From: Pyropia yezoensis
Taxonomy: Eukaryota; Rhodophyta; Bangiophyceae; Bangiales; Bangiaceae
NCBI GenBank assembly: GCA_009829735.1
Contig: CM020618.1
Span: 14,056,568 to 14,120,567, forward strand
Direction: 5' to 3'
Length of the DNA stretch: 64,000 nt
Part shown: positions 42,761-53,500 of the stretch, piece by piece
How the letters are laid out: each line of letters starts with the position of its first letter
Position numbering within the stretch: the first letter of the stretch is position 1
Position numbers and translations under genes: made by a program
The notes under the pieces: model-generated
The model's input: the letters and a program-made list of their open reading frames with translations, nothing else
Database searches by the model: none
What the model was told of the DNA's origin: nothing

Positions 42761-44125
42761 GTGGCAGGGCGCCATCATGTCGCTCTGGCCCAAGGGGAGG
42801 AGGATATGCGGCAGCGGTTCGCGGAGGAGTACGGGCGAGTGGCGGAGGTGGTCCCTCAGACCGCATTGCGCAACGCGCGCCGACAGGCTGTCGCAGAGAA
42901 GAACCCGTGGTGGCTTGGGCGCGATAGGGCGCTGCACATGGTCACCCGAGCGTTGGCTTTCGCAGACACGTACATTAAGACCCCCAATGTGATGTCCACT
43001 ACGGGCTACATCTTCCCCGCCTTCACCGACGGGGCCGTGAGGCTGTTGGCCAACGGGGCCATGGCCATTGAGACAGATAAATACTACAAGTCGGTCGAGG
43101 CGTCGGGGCTTGAGTGGGAAGGGGACTCTTTCTTGCTCGCCTTGACCGCGACGATTAACAACAGAGGGCTGACGATGGCAAGGTCTTTCATCCAGCGGGC
43201 TACTCCGGTTGTCGCGCGTACCTGCTACGAGCTGTTTTTTCAGAGCGTGTTGAAGGTCAACAAGACATGGGCTCCCTGGCACGTGGCAGTGGCACGCCAA
43301 GTTAGGCAGCTACCGGTGGCTGCGGACCCCGAGGCAAACCTTTCCACTGCCACAGCAGCAGTCCGGGCGATGCGGACCAACGTTCTCATCGATATCACCC
43401 TAGACTTTTCGTCTACCTTGGCTGGCGGTGTTTGTGACGCACTGGTGGCTGTCAGCTTCGATGGGTGTTCTGTCCATGGGCACGCATCCAGAATTCCGTT
43501 CGGGTGCGCTGCGCATTCCAACCGGATTTATGACCGGGCGCCGACCTCAGTCAGGGCATGGATGTGGCAGCTGATGACTTTTCACAGGTTGCCAAAGGCG
43601 GCCCGGCTGCGCGCGCGTGTCACGCAGGTGGAGCCCGGGCGAGACTGCTCGGGGGTGCTCGCAAACCCTCGCCTGCTGCCCGCGTTTTATACCGCCTTCT
43701 GTACGGCGCACGCTGTCCAGCGCGCGGCGGCGTCTTCAACGACCAACGCTGAGGAGTCCCTTCATGAGCGTGTGTACAAGCTCTGTGGGCGTCGGCAGCC
43801 GCTGATGGTGGCCATGTCCGGCGCCCAGCTCGTGGACGTCAAAGACGTGGACAGGATGGAGTCCGGCCGCGCCGCGGGGGCGCACACCTCCGTCGAGCGC
43901 GGCATCCTGGCGGAGCGGCGGAAAGAGGCGCGGCGGCAGAAGCGCTCGAGGGAGAGCTCCAGCCGAGACGCACCAGCCGCTGGCGAAGCGGCGGACAGCG
44001 ACAACGGGCTCCTGAAGCCCCCTTCCCCCTCGACGCGTCGGCCCTGGAAGCGCAATGCCGTGGCAACTCCGTCCGCGGAGGCCGCAGCCGCTGCAACACT
44101 CGCTGCTCGTCGTATCCGCGATTAG
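42761..44125 (+). CDS. unrecognised 454-codon frame
   Basis: The frame opens at a GTG (first ATG at 42806) and ends at TAG 44125. The sequence is fully complex, unlike the host genes to the left: for example NPWWLGRDRALHMVTRALAF, STTGYIFPAFTDGAVRLL, DITLDFSSTLAGGVCDALVA and SFDGCSVHGHASRI. From about residue 390 the C-terminus becomes basic and Ser/Ala-rich (ERRKEARRQKRSRESSSRD, then a KPPSPSTRRPWKR motif), like a nuclear localisation tail. Coding-like sequence also occurs at 42600-42700 in another register, separated by an 11-C run at 42704-42714, so the true 5' end is uncertain. No catalytic motif I know is visible. Its company (hairpins, LTR element, transposase remnant) makes a mobile-element origin possible, but that is inference. 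Confidence 0.5.
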   Translation: MAGRHHVALAQGEEDMRQRFAEEYGRVAEVVPQTALRNARRQAVAEKNPWWLGRDRALHMVTRALAFADTYIKTPNVMSTTGYIFPAFTDGAVRLLANGAMAIETDKYYKSVEASGLEWEGDSFLLALTATINNRGLTMARSFIQRATPVVARTCYELFFQSVLKVNKTWAPWHVAVARQVRQLPVAADPEANLSTATAAVRAMRTNVLIDITLDFSSTLAGGVCDALVAVSFDGCSVHGHASRIPFGCAAHSNRIYDRAPTSVRAWMWQLMTFHRLPKAARLRARVTQVEPGRDCSGVLANPRLLPAFYTAFCTAHAVQRAAASSTTNAEESLHERVYKLCGRRQPLMVAMSGAQLVDVKDVDRMESGRAAGAHTSVERGILAERRKEARRQKRSRESSSRDAPAAGEAADSDNGLLKPPSPSTRRPWKRNAVATPSAEAAAAATLAARRIRD

Positions 44126-46758
44126 GAAGACATGTTACTGCAGCAGCGTAACAGCGCTTTCAGAGCGGAATTGTCGGCGGAACAGGTCGGGCGGCTGCGG
44201 GGCATCGGAGGGGCCAGAGCGGATCCGCCGCCGGCGGCGCACTTCGGGTTGGGTGCGCCAACAGGCTTTTGCCCCCCTGGTTGGTCACTCCCACGAACCT
44301 ATATGCCTCCGATGTCCCAGCCGTTCCAGCCCCGTAGCCAATAGATTAAGGAGGCGCCAGCGGCACCGCGGCCTGGCGATCCTCTTCCCTTCATTGGGAG
44401 CGCCGCCGTGCCCGTTCCACCCCCACCAGGCGCTCGCAATGGCCACCGCGCCGGCATCTGAGCGGTGGCGGTGGTGGGCGTTGACGCGAGGGCAGCAGCG
44501 GTGGCGGCAGTCGGCGTGGGCGACGTTGCTTTGGTAAGCATCAGGGGGGGAAGGGAGTGATGGCAGTGGTGGTGGGGGTGTCTGCCCTCGCTGGTCGCGT
44601 GCGCGGCGTGTCAGCGGGCGCGCCGACAGTCGCTCGGGGGATGGACGAGTCCGCCAGGAGGGGGGGCGCGCCACTGGTGGGGCGGGGTTGGGCATCGAGG
44701 GTGCCGTGATGGGCGTGGTGTGGTAAACAACTCGATCCTCTCAGACACGTGTCAGTATCCCTCGGGGGAAAGGGACAGGTAACACAGAAGGAGGAACTAC
44801 GAGAGTGGTATGCCTGTTGCCTCAAGTGCCTGCTGGCAGAGCCAACAGATACGCACGGTAGTGCACACGGGGAAGAGGAAAGCAAACGCGCAGTTGTCTT
44901 TTTCCTGAGGGCGCGGGCCAAGGGCGCCTCGCTGTCCCTCTCAACGTCCATCTGGGGGAACCTCGGCACGTTGGTCAGGTATCCCCCCCCTACCCCCGAG
45001 TGGCCCCGACCCGAGTCTAACCTCGTCAGGTCGGGGGCCACTATCACTACTATTTCTATTCTCCCTCACTAATCTCACATTCAATTTCTCTCAAATCAAG
45101 TCCCTCACAAGTATACAAAAACCCATCAGAAGTCCCTTTCTCATGTGTGGGTAGCGTAGTCCACTGGATCCCACTGCCGAGCACGGGGCACGGCCGCTAA
45201 GCATCCCCACACGGCGGGCGTGTCCTGGCACCTGGTGCCCCTTGGTCGCCATCCCCGGTCGACGCCAAGTTAGGGCCAGGGATGCTACACGTGGCCCGGC
45301 TGGGGCGGCCGCCGTTCTCGTGGAGGCGGCCGAGACGGGGGAGGTGGGCGGGTCCGGAGAGGCCCAGGGGGGGGGGGGTCGCCCGTGTCAGGGAGACCGG
45401 CGAGACGTGTGACGCGGGCCAGCCGTGCTTGGCACGGGGGGGGACTGCCACCGTCAGCGCTGCTGGCACCTCAACCGCCGTCGCCGTCCGTGCCGCCGAC
45501 CGAGGGGCAGGAGAGGCTGCGGGGGCAGCCGCTATTGCGGAAAATTGCGCAGAACAGTAGCTACACTTACGTTGAAGAAAGAGGGAGAGTTTGGGATGGA
45601 CACAAGTGTTTCCTGCTGCCGTCGGCAGTTCACTATGTGAACGCTTTTGGGGTGCTCTCAAGTATCCAGCCACGGGGATAGTACAGGACGCAGCCCCCCT
45701 TCAGGATACCTGCGCCCCCATCGTTTGATAGTTTGCTGGCGGGGGGCGAGAGAGAGCGGATCGGCAGCGCGCCTCTGCTTTCCAGGTGTTGAAGCCGTAC
45801 CCTCCGCGGCGGATTCCTCGCGGGGAAAAACCGTCCTGGACGCAGTGTAGTTTGTTTGATTACCCCAACATCCCCCCCCCTCCTCCCCGCCCCCAACACG
45901 CAAAGATAAAACTGGCAAAAAGCAAGTCCTCGCAGGCAAGCGCACGGACGAGGTTGCCAGATGGGCGAGACACACTCTCTCCCACCACACCCACGCATGT
46001 AAACTCAGATAGGGGATGTGCAGATGCTCATAGCGCTGGATGAGTGCAGCACATACAATGCACTCGACACAAGAGGTGAAGCCGAGAGGGCGCAGGGTGG
46101 TGGTAAAAGGTAGTGGAAGAGGATTGAAATGCAAGAGGAAGCAAGACAAGCTCAAGCGCAGACACAAACTCGGAAAAAGAGGGGCGGAGAGCGTACGTCA
46201 TTACGGTGTGCACGAACGAAGAGTATATTAGCAAGTCGCCCACACATCGGACCACCGGCGCGACGCGCGACCAAAAAAAATGCAAGAGCATCCGATATAT
46301 GATGGGGATAAATACAAACCCTCCCGCCACACACTCGCATGCCACCCACAGTGATGGACCTCTCGTGTCACAGGGCCGAGGGTGTAGCCAAGACAAGCAC
46401 GCACAGAGGACGGGAGAAAAGGAACAACACATTTACGTTGGCACCAGGGAAACGGCATAAAAACGACCAAGAGAGACGCAAGACGCAAAGCAACCAAAAG
46501 CGGGAAGCGGACAGGTCCTGGTGCGGTCAGCGCCAGCGTCAAAAATTCTGTAACAAAGTCGCTGTAGCCCCACCTCATGGACCTCCACCCGGCTTTGTAA
46601 ACGAGTAAAAGCATACTCTCCTCTTCACTCGCACCCCTGAATGCCACCATGACGACTACCCGCACTCCCAACCCCCCCCAATGACTGACACATACGCACG
46701 AAGCAAAGCAAGGCGATGTGCATCAATGAGGCCGTAGCCAGCAAAGCGGCAGGCCAGC
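44126..46758. other. 2.6-kb gap without a recognised gene
   Basis: 44.1-45.0 kb is GC-rich and shows no convincing frame. Around 45040-45120 is an AT-rich, pyrimidine-rich patch (CTATTTCTATTCTCCCTCAC). 45.3-46.7 kb is of balanced composition; open frames on both strands have no domain-like content. It ends at the left end of the LTR element. Confidence 0.4.
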
Positions 46759-47122
46759 TGTAGCACAATAGGTATCCGCTGCACGTCCACTCTCAGGGAA
46801 TACTCACCAAGGGGGATCGGCACCAACGTCACCGGGAGGCCAAGGTTGCTGTCCTTGGAGCGCAAGCCACGGGACCAAGATGGGAGCCCAAATGGGAGGG
46901 GTTTGTTGTTCTACCTTGGCCGGCGGTGGATTCGCCGCCGGCCCCCTCGTTATAAACCCTCGGAGACACTACTAACTACCCTCCACCCCAAGATGCAAGT
47001 CCCTCTGGTCATACGTAACTTATAGATACCGTGACCAGTACGGACTCCCAAATTGAAAGTTAAGGGTTAGAAGTAGCCCCCCCTGATATTAGGGTCACAA
47101 TATGGTCAACCATATTGCTACA
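46759..47122 (-). repeat. 3' LTR of the Ty3/Gypsy element
   Basis: It is 364 bp and about 96% identical to the copy at 57112-57474. It contains a GGCCGGCGG/CCGCCGGCC inverted repeat at 46918-46943 and a CAATATGG/CCATATTG inverted repeat at its right end. TATAAA on the plus strand at 46951-46956 points toward the antisense ORFs. Confidence 0.95.
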
Positions 47123-47134
47123 TATCCCCCCCTT
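47123..47134 (-). other. candidate polypurine tract
   Basis: Directly next to the 3' LTR the minus strand reads AAGGGGGGGATA, the expected position and composition for plus-strand DNA priming. Confidence 0.7.
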
Positions 47135-47772
47135 AGATTCGGCCCGTCCTCGGGTCGAGTTGCATTCGGGTTTCCGAATGTAAGTGGGTCGCGTGACCGT
47201 TTACCAGTCGGGTGGGGCTTTGCGCCCTGTCGCGACAGACACCCCTTTTCGAGGTTGTCTGAGGGGGCTGCCCCCCTTTGTGTGGTACAGACACGATCCG
47301 TTTTCCGGACCGTTGAATTCCCGATGCGGGTTTCTGTTCATGACCCCCCTTTCCGAGGGGTGGTGCAAGCGGATCCGCCACCAGGCGTCTGGTGGTAGGG
47401 GGGCCCTTCTCGCGGGACGATTGAGTGGGTGGCGGTGGCTGCCCGCGTTGCGTGGGGGCGGTTGGGGGTGACCCCCCTTGATTACCCCGTGTGGGGGGGG
47501 CGTGGCCCCAATCCAGGTGCCTGGGTGGAGCGCCCTCGTAGCTCGGATGGCGCGGGTCGTCCCGCGCTGCCGTATTGCTCGTGCTGAGCTCTGTGGTTAT
47601 AAGCGCGGGGGCCGCGATTCCCTGGCTCGTCCGCGCGAGCGTTCCTTGTACCGGGTCGAGCCGGCTGCGGCTTTTTGGCACGGGGCGCCCCTGCTACCCC
47701 GGCTCCACCATATCGGCCCCCCAGGTACCCGGGGGCGAGGACGACCTCCTGCTTGAGGAGGAGGAGGAGGTG

Positions 47773-49680
47773 ATGCAAGACGACGTTCCCGTCTCTGCCA
47801 CCGCTGCCGAGTGCTTCTTGGCGAGCTCGTCGGAGGACGAAGGCGACCGGGTGACCGTCCGTGTGGCCCCGGAAGGCGCGCCGGGCGGATTGTCGTCCGT
47901 GTGCAGCGGCAAGACGGCTCCGTCGGGTGGCGGTCAACCGCGTGTAGCGGCTGCCCCTACTCCTACTCCTCCGGCGACCCGGATGGCTCCTGCCGCCGGT
48001 GCCGGCGCGGCTCTACCTCAAGACGGCGCAGCCGGTGTGTCGGGCGGTCGTGGCGGCACCCCGGCCGGGACGGCGGGTCAAGACGGCGCGGGTGCCCGCC
48101 CGGTTCGTGGTGTGTCCGTGGGGGCGGGTAACGGGTCTGCCCCCTCCGTCCCCGTAGTGCCCACGTCGGGCCAGGATGGCGGCGATGCTCTGCCCGCGGT
48201 GCCGCGGGCGATTGTTGGTCAAGACGTGTCCTCCCCAATGGCGGTGGATTCCAGGAGCTACTCCGGGCGGGCGCCCGCCCTTCTTCTTCCTCCTCGGCCC
48301 CGTGCGCCTACGGCACCGGCCCATCTGCCGGTGGGGCTTCCCCCGGCGCCCCCGATTCTTCCTGGTCCCCCCCGGGTTGCCCCGTTGGGTGGCGGCGTCG
48401 CCTTGGCGGCGGGTCAACCCGCCCTGTCGATGTCTAACTTGGTGGCTCGGGTTCGAGGCCTAACCGTGCGGGAGTCCATGGACTCCGCTGGGCGGATGCG
48501 GGTGGACTTCCACCAGCCGCGTCACCGTGGAGGGTCCTCCCGGCGCGTCAAGTTGGACCCGAGTTGGGAGCGGGAGTTGGTGCGGCTGGTCAACCAGCCG
48601 AATGCGGTCCGGGTGGAACATCATTGGGTCCTGAGTCAGCCGGACGACCGGCATGCGCAGCTCTGGCGCACCCGGGTGGGGCGGGGTGAAGTCTTCCTCG
48701 ACCCTGCCTTCAGGGTATGCGACTTGGTTGCCCCCGCGTTGCCGCGGGAGGTTGACTACCCGGCTAGTGCTCGGGGGGTTGCGTCGGCGGCGGAGCCGGT
48801 GGCGTTTGGGGAGACGGTTGGCGATACCGGCCGGTATCCCGGGTTTGAGTACTTCCCGGGGGTATCCCCGTATCTGACGTTGACGGCTCCGTACCCGCCT
48901 ATGGCGGGGTTGAAGTCGGCGTCTAGCTGGCGACGCAACCATGGTGTCATGGCGGATGCGTTCCGCACCGATATAACGTATGCGTTGCAGACCGGTAACG
49001 GTCGCGCGCCGGTGTACACTCCCGTGCGCCCGGCTCTGTGGCAGGAGGGGTGGGAACCCGCCCCTGCTTTCCGGTTTGACACCGGCTCCTGTCTCCGATA
49101 CCTCGGGAGTGTGTTGGCATCTCGGCCGGTCCACCCGTTGCAGGGGACCTTCACCCTTGAGGTTACCCTCGGGCAGGCTTCCTCCTTCTTGCTGTCCGTC
49201 CGCCGGCAGGGGCGCCTGTTTCATCATCCGACAAGTGTCCGTCGGCATATCGGGCAGCTGGGCGTAGACATGATAGCTGCCAAGACCGGGCTGGCCCGGG
49301 AGTTCGAGGCCCTGCTGGCCGTTCACGATGCCGTGAACTGGGCTGGGGTGTTGGTCCTTCCCCCGTACCGGGACCCGCAGGCTGGGGCTGCCCCCTTTCC
49401 TCGTCACTCGTTGCGTATCCGGCGTACTCAGCCGCGTGAGCCCAATTGCCGTGGGTGGGCGTCCACCGAGGCTGTTCCTGACCTGGGTATTCCCATGGTT
49501 ATCCATGACCCTCTTCATATCCTCGCCCCGTGGTTCGGTAACCCGATACCGATGACGGTTGGCCGTCGTCCCCGAGAGTGGGACTCTGCGGGTGATGAGC
49601 GTGAGGTGTCCCGTCGTTGGGCGGAGCCCCGCGGGGTTTACGGTGGAGCCCCTTCAGTGGGGTCCTACTGGGCCTCGTAA
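47773..49680 (+). CDS. antisense ORF inside the LTR element, 635 residues
   Basis: The ORF lies between the end of pol and the 3' LTR, on the opposite strand, convergent with pol. I start it at ATG 47773 (MQDDVPVSATAAEC); the frame is also open upstream from non-ATG codons. Residues 1-220 are acidic then Pro/Ala/Gly-rich; residues ~225-620 are fully complex and look folded, for example MSNLVARVRGLTVRESMDSA, HHWVLSQPDDRHAQLW, FEYFPGVSPYLTLTAPYPP and VHDAVNWAGVLVLPPYRD. There is no signal peptide or membrane helix, so it is not an envelope. Plant Tat-lineage Gypsy elements are known to carry extra, sometimes antisense, ORFs; I see no recognisable similarity to a named family. The frame is uninterrupted. 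Confidence 0.65.
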   Translation: MQDDVPVSATAAECFLASSSEDEGDRVTVRVAPEGAPGGLSSVCSGKTAPSGGGQPRVAAAPTPTPPATRMAPAAGAGAALPQDGAAGVSGGRGGTPAGTAGQDGAGARPVRGVSVGAGNGSAPSVPVVPTSGQDGGDALPAVPRAIVGQDVSSPMAVDSRSYSGRAPALLLPPRPRAPTAPAHLPVGLPPAPPILPGPPRVAPLGGGVALAAGQPALSMSNLVARVRGLTVRESMDSAGRMRVDFHQPRHRGGSSRRVKLDPSWERELVRLVNQPNAVRVEHHWVLSQPDDRHAQLWRTRVGRGEVFLDPAFRVCDLVAPALPREVDYPASARGVASAAEPVAFGETVGDTGRYPGFEYFPGVSPYLTLTAPYPPMAGLKSASSWRRNHGVMADAFRTDITYALQTGNGRAPVYTPVRPALWQEGWEPAPAFRFDTGSCLRYLGSVLASRPVHPLQGTFTLEVTLGQASSFLLSVRRQGRLFHHPTSVRRHIGQLGVDMIAAKTGLAREFEALLAVHDAVNWAGVLVLPPYRDPQAGAAPFPRHSLRIRRTQPREPNCRGWASTEAVPDLGIPMVIHDPLHILAPWFGNPIPMTVGRRPREWDSAGDEREVSRRWAEPRGVYGGAPSVGSYWAS

Positions 49681-49761
49681 CAGGCGCCACCGGCTCCGGT
49701 GGTGGCCGTGTCGGCTCCTGTGGCTCCTCTGGCTGCGCCAGTGTCACCTTCCGCCCCTGTT

Positions 49762-50082
49762 ATGAGTGACGGGGGTCCCCGTCTATGGTATGAGGGCGTT
49801 GACGCCCTTATTGCCCGCGAGATGCGGGAGGGTCTCTCTGCTAGCTGGGGGGATATCCTCCCAGGTGCTGCGCTGGTTGGTTCCGCACGTTGCTTCGGTG
49901 GCGTGCTGGACCGCCTCCAGTCCGCTCTGGAGGACGTGGAGGCTGGTCGCAGCACCCTCGTCCAGCTATGCACCGAGGTAACTCGGGCGATTGACCGTCG
50001 CGAGATTGCCGACCGGTGGAGCATGGAGGTGTACGCATTTACGCGTGAGTGGCCTCCCTCGGGCAGTGGGTCTACCCACTGA
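49762..50082 (+). CDS. second small antisense ORF, 106 residues
   Basis: It begins MSDGGPRLWYEGVDALI, 81 bases after the larger antisense ORF and on the same strand. The sequence is predicted helical (ALIAREMREGLSASW, then VLDRLQSALEDVEAG and LCTEVTRAIDRREIADRW), without low-complexity runs. It could be a partner or distal exon of the 635-residue ORF. Function unknown. Confidence 0.45.
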   Translation: MSDGGPRLWYEGVDALIAREMREGLSASWGDILPGAALVGSARCFGGVLDRLQSALEDVEAGRSTLVQLCTEVTRAIDRREIADRWSMEVYAFTREWPPSGSGSTH

Positions 50083-50533
50083 GGAGTGCTATTGCTTGTG
50101 AGGGCGAGGGCCCCGGTGACCCTTTTGGTGGCCGGGTAGTAGTGAGTATAAACTCATCCCCCGCTGGGGCGTTTGCATGATACCAATGCCTGCCTTTGGG
50201 GAGTACCCCGTCTGACTTAGCCGTGGCCTGCCTCGGTTCTTTCTCGCGCCCCCCATCCCATCCTGGTTTGATAATACTCATGATGGTCAACCTTCCTTGG
50301 TCCGTCACTTGCCCCATGGATGAAGGTTTACCTTGGTGTAAGCCTCAGGTTACTTTGAAATTATCGGAGTTAGTCATCTCCTTCAAGTAAACTTGAAAAA
50401 GTCAGTAGCTTACTTAGTTTGCCTAAGTCCGCTCCAACTTAGTGAACCTAAGTCTTGCCGAATCCCTGTGACACCCTACTTAGTAGGTATGAGCCTCACC
50501 CCCCAACAGCCGAAGTCGGTGTCGGTTGGGTTG

Positions 50534-53500
50534 TTACAGTAGGCGTCGTCGCCTCATGTAAGGCATGAGAAGTTGGCGGGGTATATTCGCCGCCTGTTCC
50601 CAGGTGGGTGAGTCGTATCCGACCCACATCACCTTGACGTACCAGGGTCCTGGTAGGTCCGGGTCGGTGTGTCCGACCACGCTCTCTACTTGGTATGGAA
50701 TCCCATCCGGTCCCACCGGGTCATCTGACCGGTGGGTTGTAAGAGCTTCATGTAGCAACCCAGCCGGTACCGGCTGAGGCTGTTCCGGCTTCGGAGCAGG
50801 TGTCACATCATTGAGGTTGATGCGTTGTATCTCCGTATCGGAGTGCAGGATTACAGAGTGATCATCTCTGTGTAAGATCTGGTACGGTCCCTTGACCGGT
50901 TGCATAAGATTGTTCCCTCGGAAGTTCTGGTGTCTGATGTAGACCCAGTCACCTGTTACCAGGGTTGCGTTGCGTACCCGTAGCCGGGCGTCAAAGTTCT
51001 TCTTGTATCGAAGTTGTGTACGGTCAAGGGCACCCTTGAGCTTGGGTATCATCCACGATAGCTTGGCCAACCAAGCTAAGTGGATCCGTTCGGCCGGTCG
51101 GCCCTTCGGTATGTCATACCGAGTGCATCTCCCCGGTGGCAGCGTCAGGTTACCGACGCCCATCGGCATGGCCCATTCCAGTGGGGCAATGCTGGTACTC
51201 CGGTGGGGCCTGGCATTGTATGCCAGGGTCAGGACGGACAGAAGCCTCTCCCACGTTTTCGTGTGCTCTGCCACATAGCATTGGAGCATCTTGACGATGG
51301 TGCGGTTGAACCGCTCCACCTGCCTGTTGGATTGCGGGTGGTAGTCGGATGCCCGACGGGGTTCGATAACGAACATGCCCAGGACCTTAGTGCAGAATGC
51401 TGACGTAAGGTTTGCTCCGTTATCGGAGAGGAGCTGCTTCATTACTCCGTAAGCACTGATCCAGTGGTCAACCACTGCGTTCATGATCGTGTAGGCCGTA
51501 TCGTTCGGGATTGCTACTGCACGTGACAGCTTAGAAAAGCGATACGACATGACCAGGATGTACCTGTTCCCTTCTTCCGTTACCGGAAGTGGCCCGAGTA
51601 TGTCGATAGCGACTTGCTCGTTGGGTCCATCCGGGGGGAACAGTTTCATAGCGGATGCCCGCCTATGAAGACTCATGCGGTTCCGTGCACACGGGTGGCA
51701 TCCCCGCACGTGGTCGATTACGTCGACGGCCATTGCTGGCCAGTAGAAGAACCTTCGCATTGCTGCGAGCATGCGCGAGCCCCCCGGGTGTCTGGCTGTG
51801 GGGTTCTCGTGTTCTCGTTCCATGACGGCTTGCCGTAAGGACACAGGAACCACGACCTGATGCCGTCCATCGGCGGGTGCCCGCCGATATATGAGTCCGT
51901 CCTCGTTTTCGGAGAAGATGCCGGCCGTGCCGGCCAGGAGGTAAGCACGATGTCGTTTACAGTCATCGTCATTGGCCTGTGCCTCGCGGAAGTCCGCGAG
52001 GGTCAATGGGCACGCAAGGTGTGCCATGGTATGGTCAACCATACCTTGGGTGGCATTACCCACCATGCAAACTGGTACAACCGGGATGTCCTAGTCCACC
52101 TGTCGGGTATCCCTGCTCGGTGTGTCGAGTCGCGACAGCGCGTCTCCTAGATGATGGGTAGAGCCGGCCTTATATATGGTCCGGTAGTCATGCTCGGCCA
52201 TCTTCAGCCTCCACCGGGCTAGCCGACCGTGGCTGTCGGAATCCTTGTCACCAAGGTTGAGAAGCCATCGTAGAGGTTCGTGGTCGGACCTCACGATGAA
52301 CCTGGAACCTTCCAGGTCTGGCCGGAGCAGTTGCACTGCCCATATGACTCCGAGGCACTCGCGCTCGGTGGCACTATAGTTACGCTCAGCCGGGTTGAGT
52401 GTCCGGCTGAAGTACCCTACCGGATGTAGGTCCGGGATAGCATTATCGGTACCGATGATTGTCTCTCCCTGTACCAGGGTGCATCCCACTTGGGTATCGC
52501 AGGCATCGACGTCGATGACGAAGGTCCCGCGTCTATGCGGCAACGAAAGCACGGGTGGGGCTAGCAGAGCTTGCTTGAGCAGCTCGAATGCCTCTCCCTC
52601 GCTGGGTGAGGGAGGTTGGAGTACCTTTGGCAAGGCGCTGCTCGTCAGAACCGTTAAAGGTTTGGCTATACGAGCGAAGTCCTTGACGAACCGTCGGTAT
52701 ACGTTGCACACCGCCAGGAAGCGTTTCAGCTGTGTCTGGGTGGTTGGGTGTCGCGCATCCCGGAGTGCCCGGGTATGAGCTTCGAGCACTCCCAGTTTAC
52801 CTGGTGTGATCTGGTGACCCAGATACTCGACTGTCTGCAGAAAGAAGGCGCACTTCTTGAGGCGCAGGGTTACCCCAGCGTACCGCAAGAGGGTGAGTAC
52901 CTCGTCGACATGTTGCACATGGTCATCCATGTTACGCGAGAAGACGATGACATCGTCCAAGTACACTAGGCAGTTACGCCACTTGACTCCCGACAGTGTA
53001 ATGTCGATGGCCCGCTGGAATGTGACGGGGGCGTTGGACAATCCGAAGGGCATCCTTAGGAACTCGTACACGCCACTGTGACAGACGAACGCCGTCTTGG
53101 GGGTATCCTCTTCCGCAACGGGGATCTGCCAGTACCCGGCATTGCAGTCGATAGTGGTAAACACTGTGGCCTCCCCCAGCGAGTCGATGCACTCGTCCAT
53201 CCTTGGTAAAGGGTATGAGTCTTTCTTGGTAACCAAGTTGAGGCGTCGATAATCGATGCAGAACCGAGGGGTTTGATCCTTCTTCGGTACGATAACGACT
53301 GGGGCGCCCCACTCCGACATCGAAGGTCGGATGACCTGAGCTTCGCTCGTCCTCTTCACTTCTTTATCAACGATCTCTCGTTCCATAGGTCCCGCGCGAT
53401 GCGGTTGCGACCGCGCTGGTCGAGCACCTGGTACCAGGTCTATACGGTGTTGGGTTGCCCCAATGGTACCCAGGGCCCCGCCGGTCCACATGACGTCATG

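Noticed and set aside
48440-48462. tRNA B-box-like GGGTTCGAGGCC
   Set aside because: Lies within the antisense ORF and lacks a cloverleaf.
47773-49680. Envelope gene of the LTR element
   Set aside because: Wrong strand for an envelope, with no signal peptide, cleavage site or membrane helix in the translation.
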